In this document: piece by piece, positions 50,373 to 60,313 of the stretch
Layout of the letters: the number at the start of each line of letters is the position of its first letter
Numbering within the stretch: position 1 is the first letter of the stretch
Assembly (NCBI GenBank): GCA_039984955.1
Contig: JBDWTN010000007.1
Location: forward strand, 2,240,501 to 2,304,500
Length of the DNA stretch: 64,000 nt
Direction of reading: 5' to 3'
Source of the DNA: Marinobacter alexandrii
Lineage (GTDB): Bacteria; Bacteroidota; Bacteroidia; Cytophagales; Cyclobacteriaceae
Position numbers and translations under genes: made by a program
The notes under the pieces: generated by a model
Database searches by the model: none
Seen by the model: only the letters and a program-made list of their open reading frames with translations
What the model was told of the DNA's origin: nothing

Positions 50373-50729
50373 ATGGGTTCAAAAGGAAAATACTTAGGAG
50401 AATTTGAAGAGATGGTTCTATTGGCAGTAGGTATACTAGCTAATGAAGCCTATGGAATATCTGTAAAGAATAAGATTGAGGAAATGACGAATCGTAGTGT
50501 AAGTATGGGAGCACTACATGCGGCTCTCAATAGGTTAGAGGAAAAAGAGTATGTTTCTTCCAAGCTAGGTGAAGCTACTAAAACGAGGGGAGGCAAAAGA
50601 AAACGTTTTTATTCTGTCACTACCTATGGGCAACAAGAAGTCAGTGACTTGATGGCTAAGCGCCAGCAACTCTGGGAAGCTATTCCGCAGGGAGCATTTT
50701 CGGTTAGGTGGACACCTGATAATAAATAA
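50373..50729 (+). CDS. PadR-family transcriptional regulator
   Basis: 118 residues from ATG 50373; an in-frame upstream extension has no support. LGEFEEMVLLAVGILANEAYG, GALHAALNRLEEKEY and GGKRKRFYSVT match PadR and closely resemble 49002-49325. Three bases separate it from the permease it presumably controls. Confidence 0.9.
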   Translation: MGSKGKYLGEFEEMVLLAVGILANEAYGISVKNKIEEMTNRSVSMGALHAALNRLEEKEYVSSKLGEATKTRGGKRKRFYSVTTYGQQEVSDLMAKRQQLWEAIPQGAFSVRWTPDNK

Positions 50730-50732
50730 GTT

Positions 50733-53288
50733 ATGTCAAAACCACCGAAACTTTTTGATAGAATACTTCAATGGTACTGTGCTCAATCAGAAATGGAAGA
50801 TATTCAGGGTGATTTTTACGAAGTATACATTGAGCGTGCCGCATCTTCAAAATTTAAAGCAAACGTTCTGTTCGCCTTTGATACACTTAAGCTTTTCAAC
50901 CCCTTTTCTAAACAACGCAAGCGAGGAACTTGGTTAAGCGAGTCTTACCATTTCAATTTCCGAAATCAATTGAATCGGTCTTTCAGATACCTAAAGAAAT
51001 ACCCCTTTATCAATACATTAAAGATTGTAGGTCTAGGCATAGCCATTAGTGCTTTTTTCTACATTTCTGATTATGCCAATTTCCATTACAACTTTGATCA
51101 ATTCCATGAAAAGAAAGATCGAATTTATCGTGTAGTAACTACGGTAACTTCTCCTGACCTACAAGATGTAACTGCTTGGTCTCATGCTTATTTAAGAGAT
51201 ATCGCCGACGAATTTCCTGGCGTTGAACAGATCGTTAGGCTTTTAAAAGTAGAAGAAGCCGTAGTTGTTAATACTGGAGAGAAACACTTCAAAGAGAGAG
51301 AAGTATTCTTTTCTGATCCCGAATTTTCTGAAGTCTTCAGCTATAAGTGGATAGAAGGCAACCCAAATACGGCACTGTTCAATCCTAACTCTGTCGTCTT
51401 GACCAGAAGTATTGCAAAGAAGTATTTTAATGATACGGAACAAATAGTCGGAAAAGCCATAAAAATTGATCAAGAATCCTATCAAGTAACTGGATTAGTG
51501 GAGGATATTCCGGCAAATAGTGATTTGAAATTTGATTTGTTAATTCCATTCGATTATTCTTTCATGGAGGAGTGGATGTTCGTTTATGTATTGCTACACC
51601 CGGAAACCTCTGGCAAGGAACTAGCGTCAGATTTTGGAGAAATAATAACAGACTACAATGATCACTATACAGATCAGGGGATTTCTTTAACCTATTCTTT
51701 TGAAAACATCACTGAAGTTCATTTCAGTAAACCAAAGCTCTACGATACTCCTAAAATGGATAAGCAGCGCATTTTACTTTTCCAACTAGTCGGCTGGATC
51801 ATTTTACTTATTGCGTCAGTCAATTACATCAACTTGTACGCAACACAATTACTCCAACGCATTCGAAGTGTAAACGTCCAAATGGTCGTTGGAGCATCAA
51901 AGAAGCAACTGCTACTTGAGTTTTGTACCGAAGCATTCATGTATCTAAGCCTGGCCTTATCGCTTGGTGTATTAATGACTTACCTGACTAGTGGTTTAGT
52001 AATTCATTACACCAACTTTTCATTCTTTAGTATTCCCATTTCTGCGATTACTATAGTATATATTCTAATCAGCTTCGTTGGAGCAATTGTTTTATCAGCA
52101 GTCTATGCTTTGATCATTACGACCAGGAGATCTCACTCACAATTGTTTGAAGCTAAAACAATCAAAGCACCTTTCAGAAAAGGATTGATAGGCGTGCAGT
52201 TTGCGCTTTCTTTTGCTATGATTCTTGGGACATTGGTGATTTATCTTCAAACTGCCCATATTCAAAATCAGCCATTAGGTTTCAACCCTGACCAAACAAT
52301 CAACTTTCAGTTTCCGGATTACATGGAGCAAAGCAAAATAGACGTTCTTAAGCAGGAATTATCCAAGCTAGACTTTGTTCAGTCTATCTCTCAAATTGAA
52401 AGTAATTCCATTCCTGGAATGGATGCCTGGGTAGAAGAATATTACATTCATGAATTAGAGCAGACCAAGCTCTTTGAAGAATTGGGAGTGGATGATCAAT
52501 ATGCCAAGACACTCCAGGTAGAAGTGTTAACCGGTGAGTTCTTCAATGAAAAAAAACATCAACCCTATCAAGCATTCGTAGTAAACAAAGCATTTGTTGA
52601 TCATTTGGGATGGGATCCATATTCCGCATTGGACAAGAAACTCAATGTATATGGGCATAATGCGCCAATCGTTGGAGTAGTCGATAACTTTTATTTCAAT
52701 TCTCCTCACGAATTGATAAAACCACTTATTCTCAACTATTCTCCTAGAGGAGCATTCGCAATGGCCAAATTGAGCTCAACCATTGATTTGAAGTCGGCTA
52801 TTTCTAGAATGGAGATAGTCTGGCATAAGCATTTGCCGGCCCTGCCGTTTAATTTTTCTTTTTTGAAATCTGACTATGTGTTGCAATTCGAACAAGAACA
52901 AACAACGTTAAACGTATTGGGAATTATTGCTGGATTGGTCATTACCTTATCCATTCTAGGCATGTATGCTATTCTGCTCATGCTAGGAAAAGCAAGGGAA
53001 AAGGAATTGGGTATTCGAAAGATAAATGGTGCCCGTCAAGTCGACTTGTTCACCTTGTTCTCAAAAGAATTTGTCAAGATACTTGTGATAGCTATTGCAC
53101 TTTCTGCACCTATTGTTTGGGTTGGGTTAAGCAACTGGCTAGCTGAGTACCCACTTCGGATTTCTCTTAATCCACTGTACTTTGTTTTGACGGCAGTAGT
53201 TGTTGTATTTATCGCTTGTGGAGTGATTTACATTCAGGCATTGAAGTCCTATCGATCCAATACAGTTGACTCTTTGAAGTATGAGTAA
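50733..53288 (+). CDS. FtsX/MacB-like ABC transporter permease with prefix domain
   Basis: 851 residues, same plan as 46438-49002: prefix domain (LFDRILQWYCAQSEMEDIQGDFYEVY), about eight membrane helices and two MacB-type core domains. The LGIRKINGARQVDL motif lies near the C-terminus. Family members export or extract lipoproteins, peptides or lipids when joined with an ATPase; none is encoded here. Likely operon with the PadR gene upstream and possibly with the three outer-membrane proteins downstream. Confidence 0.88.
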   Translation: MSKPPKLFDRILQWYCAQSEMEDIQGDFYEVYIERAASSKFKANVLFAFDTLKLFNPFSKQRKRGTWLSESYHFNFRNQLNRSFRYLKKYPFINTLKIVGLGIAISAFFYISDYANFHYNFDQFHEKKDRIYRVVTTVTSPDLQDVTAWSHAYLRDIADEFPGVEQIVRLLKVEEAVVVNTGEKHFKEREVFFSDPEFSEVFSYKWIEGNPNTALFNPNSVVLTRSIAKKYFNDTEQIVGKAIKIDQESYQVTGLVEDIPANSDLKFDLLIPFDYSFMEEWMFVYVLLHPETSGKELASDFGEIITDYNDHYTDQGISLTYSFENITEVHFSKPKLYDTPKMDKQRILLFQLVGWIILLIASVNYINLYATQLLQRIRSVNVQMVVGASKKQLLLEFCTEAFMYLSLALSLGVLMTYLTSGLVIHYTNFSFFSIPISAITIVYILISFVGAIVLSAVYALIITTRRSHSQLFEAKTIKAPFRKGLIGVQFALSFAMILGTLVIYLQTAHIQNQPLGFNPDQTINFQFPDYMEQSKIDVLKQELSKLDFVQSISQIESNSIPGMDAWVEEYYIHELEQTKLFEELGVDDQYAKTLQVEVLTGEFFNEKKHQPYQAFVVNKAFVDHLGWDPYSALDKKLNVYGHNAPIVGVVDNFYFNSPHELIKPLILNYSPRGAFAMAKLSSTIDLKSAISRMEIVWHKHLPALPFNFSFLKSDYVLQFEQEQTTLNVLGIIAGLVITLSILGMYAILLMLGKAREKELGIRKINGARQVDLFTLFSKEFVKILVIAIALSAPIVWVGLSNWLAEYPLRISLNPLYFVLTAVVVVFIACGVIYIQALKSYRSNTVDSLKYE

Positions 53289-53336
53289 TCGAAATCCTGG
53301 ATTATAAGATTTGGAAATAAGAACGGGTAAGTAGCT

Positions 53337-54578
53337 ATGAAAAGAATTCTTTGTACAATCTTCATTTTGCTTTCATTAGTTGGCTATACCCAAGAGCACT
53401 TCACCCTTTCAGGTAAAATAGTGAGTGCTGAAACAAATGAGCCACTGTCCTTTTCAACCATTAGCATTTTAGGCACTTCAATAGGAGTTGTTTCCAACTT
53501 TTTGGGAGAATTTGAATTGCGAATTCCAAGGGATCATGCAAAAGACACACTCTTGGTTTCGATGCTAGGTTATAATCCTTATACCAATCCATTGAGCAAA
53601 ATGGAAAACGACTCTTCTCTAATAATAGCATTGGAAGATAATATTATTTCTTTATCAGAAGTAGAAGTAAACGCTCACAAATTGACAGCCTTAGAAATAG
53701 TGGAAAAAGTGATCGAAAGCATAGCCGATAACTACCCAATTTCTCCTTACCTATTAGAAGGATTTACCCGATCTCACATGAGAGAATGCGGGAAGTATGT
53801 GAAACTATATGAAGCTGACTTTGAATTGTACGGACAAGGCTATCACAAAAAAAGTCCAGAGAAAATATATATCAACGAGTCCAGACAAAGTGAACAAGTG
53901 GCAAACTATCAAAGTGTTGTATTGCGTGGTAATCGAAACCCATTCATTGCCATGAGGCACATAAATGATGTCTTATTTAGATCCTATTCCCTTAAGACTG
54001 CCAATAAGAATTATGTCATTGATGGCTACACCTATGTTGATGATCAATTGATCTATATCATCAAAACAAACCACTCTAAATACGAAAATCACACCATGTA
54101 TATCAATGCTGAAGATTATGCATTAATCAAGGTCAATATGATCATGGCCACACCAGAAGACGAGGATTGGAACCCGATCCTCAACAAAGGGACCTCTACT
54201 GATTCTTCCAATTTTCAAGTCACTCAAATTTCTAAGGTCATTCAATTTGAAAAAGTCGAAGATCGATATTATGCCAAATACATGGATTGGCTCATTGAAG
54301 GAAACTTGACTAACAGAAAAACGGCTGAGGAGTTTTGCGATTGGGGATTTCGATTCGAAACGATGTTTGATCAAGTCAAATTCAAAAATTTTGAAAAACC
54401 AGCTCGTGATCGGTTAATGATTCCACATCCCAAAAAAGACCCAAAACACACTCCTTACAATGCCCTTTTTTGGGAGAATTATCAATTGATTCAAGATTTT
54501 CCAATTACCCCTCAAATCATTCAAGATCTGGAAATAAGTACTCCATTAGAAACTCAATTTAAAAGAACTGATAAGTAA
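53337..54578 (+). CDS. Outer-membrane protein with carboxypeptidase-regulatory-like domain (1 of 3)
   Basis: 413 residues. Signal peptide MKRILCTIFILLSLVGYTQ, then a CarboxypepD_reg-like beta-sandwich (FTLSGKIVSAETNEPLSFST ... GVVSNFLGEFELRIP ... LGYNPYTN, about residues 20-105) and a large domain typical of DUF5686-type or unnamed relatives. First of three tandem paralogues with near-identical starts (MKRILC), spaced two bases or overlapping, so one operon. Probably envelope-associated; substrate unknown. Confidence 0.8.
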   Translation: MKRILCTIFILLSLVGYTQEHFTLSGKIVSAETNEPLSFSTISILGTSIGVVSNFLGEFELRIPRDHAKDTLLVSMLGYNPYTNPLSKMENDSSLIIALEDNIISLSEVEVNAHKLTALEIVEKVIESIADNYPISPYLLEGFTRSHMRECGKYVKLYEADFELYGQGYHKKSPEKIYINESRQSEQVANYQSVVLRGNRNPFIAMRHINDVLFRSYSLKTANKNYVIDGYTYVDDQLIYIIKTNHSKYENHTMYINAEDYALIKVNMIMATPEDEDWNPILNKGTSTDSSNFQVTQISKVIQFEKVEDRYYAKYMDWLIEGNLTNRKTAEEFCDWGFRFETMFDQVKFKNFEKPARDRLMIPHPKKDPKHTPYNALFWENYQLIQDFPITPQIIQDLEISTPLETQFKRTDK

Positions 54579-54580
54579 CT

Positions 54581-55879
54581 ATGAAAAGAATTCTTTGCGC
54601 GATGTTCATTTTACTTTGGCTATCAGCTGAATCCCAAGAGTTTCTCACCATTTCCGGGAAAGTGATTGATAAAAAATCCCAAGAGACTCTAAGCTTTGCT
54701 ACAATTGGACTAAAGAAGGATCAGCAGGGGACTATTACTAATCTAGATGGAGAGTTTAGTTTTTCAATACCCAAGGAAAATGCCGCTGATACGCTTTTTG
54801 TTCGGTACCTAGGCTATGAAACCTACCGGGCTTCTGTTTCGAGCATGCTCGAAGAAAAAAACGTGATTCAACTTGAGGAAAGTGTGGTGCAATTAGCCGA
54901 AGTAGAGGTTAATAACCTGACCGCTGATCAAATTATGCAAAAAGTGTTTGAACGCATGCCTGAAAATTATTCAACAGACCCATTCGTTATAAAAGGCTTT
55001 TTCAGAGACATAAGAAATCAAAATGATCAATCCTCCTATCTAGTGGAAAGTGCCGTTGAGGTTTATGACCCTGGAATAAAGATGAATAAAGAGGGGAATA
55101 AAAAGGAGCGTCGGAGTTTTTTTATAAAAGACATGCGGGCTTCTGAAAACAAGATCAATGAACTCCTCACTCCAGTGCTGAACAGGTTCAATTTCCTTCA
55201 CTTTACATTGGAAAATAATTGGTATAAATACTACGCGGTATCTCTGAAACCTTCCTCAGCAAGTCACTACGAACTTAAAGACATTATTCACTCAGATGGA
55301 AGCTACCTGTTCGTGATCCGTCTTGAAGAACAAAAAGTAACGCCGGGCAATGACTCGAGCTATGTGAATCTTTCCTATACACTAGAAACACTTTTCTATG
55401 TGGATAGTGAAACATATGCGATTCATAAAATTGTTCATACAGAGATTCCTATAAATGAAACTTTTGTAGCCATCGAACCTCCCTACCCTGGTGACTCTCT
55501 TTACTACAGACAAAAAGGATGGAAGATTGTAAGAGAGTATGGTGAATACCGAGGAAAAATGTATCCAAAATACATTAGCCAGATATATCCTTTTGACATT
55601 TACAACAAAAAGCAGGATCGAGTTTACCTGGATTTAGCCTTTCACATGACCTTTGTTACCACAGATGTTCAGTTAGAAAACGTAAAACGGCCGACTGGAG
55701 GAAAGGCACTCCGAGGGAAAGACCTCATGCTACAGACCCAAAAGTATAATCCTGCTTTTTGGAGCAACAAGCAGAATGTTAAGCTGGTACCACTAACGCA
55801 AAAGCAAATACAGGGATTGGAGCGGGAGAAGTCATTGGAAGAACAGTTTCGGTTTAAAAAGACAAAATCAAAAAAATGA
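54581..55879 (+). CDS. Outer-membrane protein with carboxypeptidase-regulatory-like domain (2 of 3)
   Basis: 432 residues, signal peptide MKRILCAMFILLWLSAESQ. The regulatory-like domain reads LTISGKVIDKKSQETLSFAT ... GTITNLDGEFSFSIP ... LGYETYRA. Paralogous to its neighbours along its whole length, starting two bases after the first copy's stop. Lys-rich C-terminal end (KTKSKK). Confidence 0.8.
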   Translation: MKRILCAMFILLWLSAESQEFLTISGKVIDKKSQETLSFATIGLKKDQQGTITNLDGEFSFSIPKENAADTLFVRYLGYETYRASVSSMLEEKNVIQLEESVVQLAEVEVNNLTADQIMQKVFERMPENYSTDPFVIKGFFRDIRNQNDQSSYLVESAVEVYDPGIKMNKEGNKKERRSFFIKDMRASENKINELLTPVLNRFNFLHFTLENNWYKYYAVSLKPSSASHYELKDIIHSDGSYLFVIRLEEQKVTPGNDSSYVNLSYTLETLFYVDSETYAIHKIVHTEIPINETFVAIEPPYPGDSLYYRQKGWKIVREYGEYRGKMYPKYISQIYPFDIYNKKQDRVYLDLAFHMTFVTTDVQLENVKRPTGGKALRGKDLMLQTQKYNPAFWSNKQNVKLVPLTQKQIQGLEREKSLEEQFRFKKTKSKK

Positions 55880-57090
55880 GGATGGCTAGATTTTTCTGCA
55901 TTTTAGTTATGATAATGTCTGTTGGTTTAGGCTATTCACAACAGTTTATCACCATCTCTGGTAAAATAATAGATGCTGAAACGAATGAGCCATTGGCGTT
56001 TTCGACCATAAGCATTCTTGAAAAACCTATAGGAGTAGTTGCTAACGAAGAAGGATATTTTGAATTCACTTTTTCAACGGAATTACAGAGTGACTCCTTA
56101 GTGATATCGATGATGGGATATGCCTCGGAAAAATATTTACTCCAAACTTTAGCAGACAAAAAAAATCTATCAATCAAGCTCGTGAGTAAAGCGGTAATGC
56201 TTGATGAAGTAGTGGTTACCGACAAGCAATTGACTGTCGAAGATATTCTTGACTTGGTACGACGAAACATTAAGCATAATTACCCGACAACTCCTTTTGA
56301 ATTCGAGGCTTTTTATCGAGACTATAAAATTGAAAATGATAAGTGTGTGGGCTTGTTTGAGGCTGCAGTATCGGTGTACGATAAGAGATATTCAAAAGTA
56401 GTAAACGGAGATGTGCTAAAAGAAAAAGTTACTCTAAACCAGGTGAGGAAGAGCTTTGCTACTTCTTATCAAACGCATGCATTCAAGCGGATCAATATTA
56501 TGAAAGAACTTTTGCGGCTTAATGATGTGCGATATCAATCACGTGTATTAGATAAAAAGAGAAAGTATAAGCGCGAATTAGATGGTTACAAAATCATTAA
56601 TGATCGCCTGATGTATCGAATCAAAGCAGTAGAAGATTGGACGTTTTATATCTATGTCGATGTTTCAACTTATGCTGTCCCTAAAATCGAAATGAATTTT
56701 GAATGGGAAGATGATGTAGCTGAAAATGAATGGACACTTGGAGATACGATTAAATATCAGCAGCGAAGCGCAAAAGAAATTCTGGACTTTCAGCTAATTG
56801 ATGGTCTTTACTACCCGAAGTATCACAGCTTTAGAACTGTCCTTCACGCATTTGATTTCAATTCGGACAGCCTTCTCTTTACGTCTGACTTACTTCAAGA
56901 GTACATGGTCACCAATATTGACTTTTCTCCTGGAGAAAAACCAGCAAAGAATAACATTATGGACCCAGATGAAATGCTAGAGAAGCAAGAAACCACATAT
57001 GATCCTGAGTTTTGGAAGCATTATAACATCCTTAAAATGCATCCTAGAGATGAACAACTAATCAGAGGCTTGGAGAAGACTAGCTGGTGA
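55876..57090 (+). CDS. Outer-membrane protein with carboxypeptidase-regulatory-like domain (3 of 3)
   Basis: 404 residues. Start overlaps the previous stop by ATGA. Signal peptide (ARFFCILVMIMSVGLGYSQ) and regulatory-like domain ITISGKIIDAETNEPLAFST ... GVVANEEGYFEFTFS. Third paralogue. Its end is followed by a weak CGCT/AGCG hairpin with a T run (57181-57210). Confidence 0.8.
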   Translation: MRMARFFCILVMIMSVGLGYSQQFITISGKIIDAETNEPLAFSTISILEKPIGVVANEEGYFEFTFSTELQSDSLVISMMGYASEKYLLQTLADKKNLSIKLVSKAVMLDEVVVTDKQLTVEDILDLVRRNIKHNYPTTPFEFEAFYRDYKIENDKCVGLFEAAVSVYDKRYSKVVNGDVLKEKVTLNQVRKSFATSYQTHAFKRINIMKELLRLNDVRYQSRVLDKKRKYKRELDGYKIINDRLMYRIKAVEDWTFYIYVDVSTYAVPKIEMNFEWEDDVAENEWTLGDTIKYQQRSAKEILDFQLIDGLYYPKYHSFRTVLHAFDFNSDSLLFTSDLLQEYMVTNIDFSPGEKPAKNNIMDPDEMLEKQETTYDPEFWKHYNILKMHPRDEQLIRGLEKTSW

Positions 57091-57296
57091 AATAGCAATA
57101 TATAATCATGTATTTCTTTTACTAGACCTCTTTTAGTAGGTTCAGATTCTGTTTATGCCTCGTTTATTTTTTCAAAAAGACGCTCGTTTTATGAAGCGAT
57201 TTTGATTTTTAACGAAACCTATGATTTAATCTTTCGTTATACTTTGGTATTCTATGTATATAGAATGCTTGTATGACAAAGTATAAATCTTAACTA

Positions 57297-57635
57297 ATGA
57301 TTTCTAAAAATTTAACTGCTGCATCGACAAAACCAATCATTCTAGGAATCCTTAAACAAGGAAATAGTTATGGCTATTTGATCATCAAGAAGATCAAGGA
57401 GCTATCGGGAGGTAAAATGGAATACTCTGATGGGATGCTATATCCTGTACTTCATCGATTGGAAAAAGAAGGTCTCATCAAATCTAATTGGACGATGGAT
57501 GGGGGCACCAGACCAAGAAAATATTATGAAATCACAGAACTTGGTAAAGAAGAGCTTATCACTGAGCAAGCACAGTGGAAACAAGTAAATGCATTGCTAA
57601 ACTCACTTTGGGATGTAAATCCTTCAACTACCTAA
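57297..57635 (+). CDS. PadR-family transcriptional regulator
   Basis: 112 residues. ILGILKQGNSYGYLIIKKIKEL, GMLYPVLHRLEKEGLI and RPRKYYEITELGKEEL are the canonical PadR signature; this one is the more usual PadR form than the two left-hand copies. Ends three bases before the next gene, so it is coupled to two permeases that have a different prefix domain. Confidence 0.92.
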   Translation: MISKNLTAASTKPIILGILKQGNSYGYLIIKKIKELSGGKMEYSDGMLYPVLHRLEKEGLIKSNWTMDGGTRPRKYYEITELGKEELITEQAQWKQVNALLNSLWDVNPSTT

Positions 57636-57638
57636 TGA

Positions 57639-60302
57639 ATGTTTAATCTGGAAAAAGAGATAGGGAAATGGTTAAAATCCTTTAGAAAGCAACAAGCTTT
57701 TGACGAAGGAGCGATTCATGAGATGGAGCTTCATCTCCGTGATCATATTGAGGATCTAATAGCGGAAGGAATTGACAGAAAAGATGCATTTAATCAAGCA
57801 GTCAAGGAGTTTGGAGACGTTCCGAAGGTTGCAGAGGAAGAATTTTGGAATCAGCAACGAAAACCAACCATCAAGTCAGTTATTTATTCTTCTTTGTTGA
57901 AAAGCTTTTACTCGGTTGCATTGAGAAACCTAATAAAGCATAAAACCTACTTTGCGATAAACGTTCTCGGACTTTCCATTGGGCTTTCTGGCTTCATATT
58001 TATAAGTCTATTTGTAGCTAATGAGCTGAGCTACGATCGCTTTCATGCCAACTACAAAAACATTTACATGGTAACTTCTCCAGCTACAATAAGGGGAGAG
58101 AAAAACCATGATGCAAGATCTTCTATGCCGCTTGCAAATACCCTTTTGCAAGAATATCCGCAAATAATTGAATCTACTAGAATCTATAATCCAGGGTCGA
58201 TATTAATTGGCAAATTGAAGAATGTAGCTAATGAGGAAGGAGTCTTATTTGTAGACGATAGATTTCTAGGAGTATTTGATTTTAAGCTTTTGAAAGGTGA
58301 CCTGAATAAAGCATTGAAGGAGCCCAGGTCGATCGTGCTTACCAAATCGTATGCAAAAAAATATTTTGGAAAAGAAAACCCTGTTGGAAAAGAGCTTTTG
58401 GTGGGGACAGATGAAACGTCTTATAAGGTAACAGGTGTCATTGAAGATGCCCCAGCGAATTCACACATTAAGTTCAATATGCTAGGATCTATTTCTTCCA
58501 ATGATGCTTGGAATTCCAACAGATGGATTGGAGGGACGCAGTACACCTATGCGGTTTTAAATGAAGAAACTAAAGTAGATGCGCTTGAAATTGAAATGAA
58601 GGAACTCTTCTATAAGTTCATGGCTCCTGAAATAGAATATTATACAGGGATGAGCATCGAAGAATGGGAGGTTGGAAACATCATAGGTTATGAGCTAACT
58701 CCTATAAAAGATATTCATTTGAAGTCCTCTTTCACCGCTGGTGAGCTCGAACCCCCAGGTAATATTTCTTATATATATATCTATTCTTTGATCGGGGTTT
58801 TGATATTGCTTATGGCGATTTTCAACTTTGTTAACCTAGCTACTGCGTATTCCTCAACAAGAGCAAAAGAAGTCGGGATAAGAAAAGTCATTGGCTCTTC
58901 AAAGGGCCATCTAATATCTCAATTTGTTCTTGAATCTATATTTATTGCCTTTTTTGCCACCATAGTAGCGGCGCTTATCGTTGCAGTTACTACTCCCTAC
59001 TTTATTGATCTTATTGGAAAAAATCTTGCTTTCAAATTGACGGATCATTTGGTATATGCCTCCATATTGATTGGATTGGCATTGATAGTCGGTCTTTTAG
59101 CTGGCTTCTATCCCGCTTTGATTCTCTCTTCATTTAGGCCTGTAGAAGTGCTCAAAGGGAAAATGCGTTCGGGAATGAAGTCTGGATGGTTAAGGAATAT
59201 GCTCGTAACAGCACAATTTGGTGTTGCCATTGTAATCATCATAGGAACGACAATCACCTATGAGCAGGTCAAATTCATGCTCAGTAAGAGTTTAGGTTTT
59301 GAGAAGGAGCAGGTGTTGGTGATTGAGCGACCGGATTGGTTAGGAGATAATATTGATACATTCAAAGAAGCGTTGCTCTCCCAATCAGCTGTATTAGGAG
59401 TTTCCAATTCTTTGACTCTACCAGGAAAACGATTTGAAATGCGGTCGTATAGAAAAAAAGATGAACAAGAAGTTTTCCTCTTTTTAAATAATCAGGTGAA
59501 TTATGATTACCTGGATGTGATCGGTTTAGAGTTAGTTTCCGGAAGATTTTTTGAAAAAAAATTTGGCGCGGACTCCAATGCTATAGTTATTAATGAATCG
59601 GCAGCAAAATCTTTTGGTTTTGAAGATCCAATTGGGAAACCGATGAAATCTGCTTTCAAGAAAGGAAGACCTCTAACAGTTATTGGAGTAGTAAAAGATT
59701 ATAACACTGAATCACTTCATAAGTCAATCGGGCCAATGTCACTTGAGTTAGATGAAAGAAGTGCGGGATATATAAGCCTGAAAATCGCTAGCAATCAAAA
59801 TATTAGAGAGACTATTTCATTCATAGAAGATGCCTGGTACGAATATGCGGATAGCAAGCCCTTCGAATATTTCTTTTTTGATGAAGATTATGAAAATTTA
59901 TATAAGACTGAAACTAACACTGGAAGAGTATTAGTGGTATTTGCGTCGCTTTCCATTTTGATAGCATGCCTAGGCTTGATCGGTTTGATCACGTTTACTA
60001 CATCAGTAAGAACAAAGGAAATAGGGCTAAGAAAGATATTGGGAGCAGGTTCAGGAACTCTGATAAGGTTACTCTCGAGGGAAACACTTATCCTTATCGG
60101 TTTTGCAATCTTCATCGGATGGCCCCTTGCCTATTTTGCTAGCGAATATTGGCTTCAAAATTTCGCTGATCGTATTGAGGTCAGTCTTTGGATCTACCTC
60201 GTGCCAACATTTGCATTAATACTTGTTGTGGGGTTAACAATTAGCTTCCAGACTATCAAAGCGGCAACAAGCAATCCAGTCGATTCATTGAGACAAGAAT
60301 AA
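57639..60302 (+). CDS. FtsX/MacB-like ABC transporter permease with prefix domain 1
   Basis: 887 residues. Prefix domain 1 at the N-terminus (LRDHIEDLIAEGIDRKDAFNQAVKEFGDVPKVAEEE), then about eight membrane helices in two FtsX sets and two MacB periplasmic cores; VGIRKVIGSSKGHLI and IGLRKILGAGSGTLI mark the two halves. Unlike the prefix-2 permeases to the left, this pairs with a canonical PadR. Followed 11 bp later by a homologous permease. Confidence 0.9.
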   Translation: MFNLEKEIGKWLKSFRKQQAFDEGAIHEMELHLRDHIEDLIAEGIDRKDAFNQAVKEFGDVPKVAEEEFWNQQRKPTIKSVIYSSLLKSFYSVALRNLIKHKTYFAINVLGLSIGLSGFIFISLFVANELSYDRFHANYKNIYMVTSPATIRGEKNHDARSSMPLANTLLQEYPQIIESTRIYNPGSILIGKLKNVANEEGVLFVDDRFLGVFDFKLLKGDLNKALKEPRSIVLTKSYAKKYFGKENPVGKELLVGTDETSYKVTGVIEDAPANSHIKFNMLGSISSNDAWNSNRWIGGTQYTYAVLNEETKVDALEIEMKELFYKFMAPEIEYYTGMSIEEWEVGNIIGYELTPIKDIHLKSSFTAGELEPPGNISYIYIYSLIGVLILLMAIFNFVNLATAYSSTRAKEVGIRKVIGSSKGHLISQFVLESIFIAFFATIVAALIVAVTTPYFIDLIGKNLAFKLTDHLVYASILIGLALIVGLLAGFYPALILSSFRPVEVLKGKMRSGMKSGWLRNMLVTAQFGVAIVIIIGTTITYEQVKFMLSKSLGFEKEQVLVIERPDWLGDNIDTFKEALLSQSAVLGVSNSLTLPGKRFEMRSYRKKDEQEVFLFLNNQVNYDYLDVIGLELVSGRFFEKKFGADSNAIVINESAAKSFGFEDPIGKPMKSAFKKGRPLTVIGVVKDYNTESLHKSIGPMSLELDERSAGYISLKIASNQNIRETISFIEDAWYEYADSKPFEYFFFDEDYENLYKTETNTGRVLVVFASLSILIACLGLIGLITFTTSVRTKEIGLRKILGAGSGTLIRLLSRETLILIGFAIFIGWPLAYFASEYWLQNFADRIEVSLWIYLVPTFALILVVGLTISFQTIKAATSNPVDSLRQE

Positions 60303-60313
60303 AAAAAACTAAA

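Noticed and set aside
57181-57210. A further array or R-type repeat (CTCGTTTTATGA) outside the transposon
   Set aside because: It lacks the GAGAC part and forms its own CGCT/AGCG hairpin with a T run, so a chance likeness in a terminator-like sequence after 57090 is more likely.
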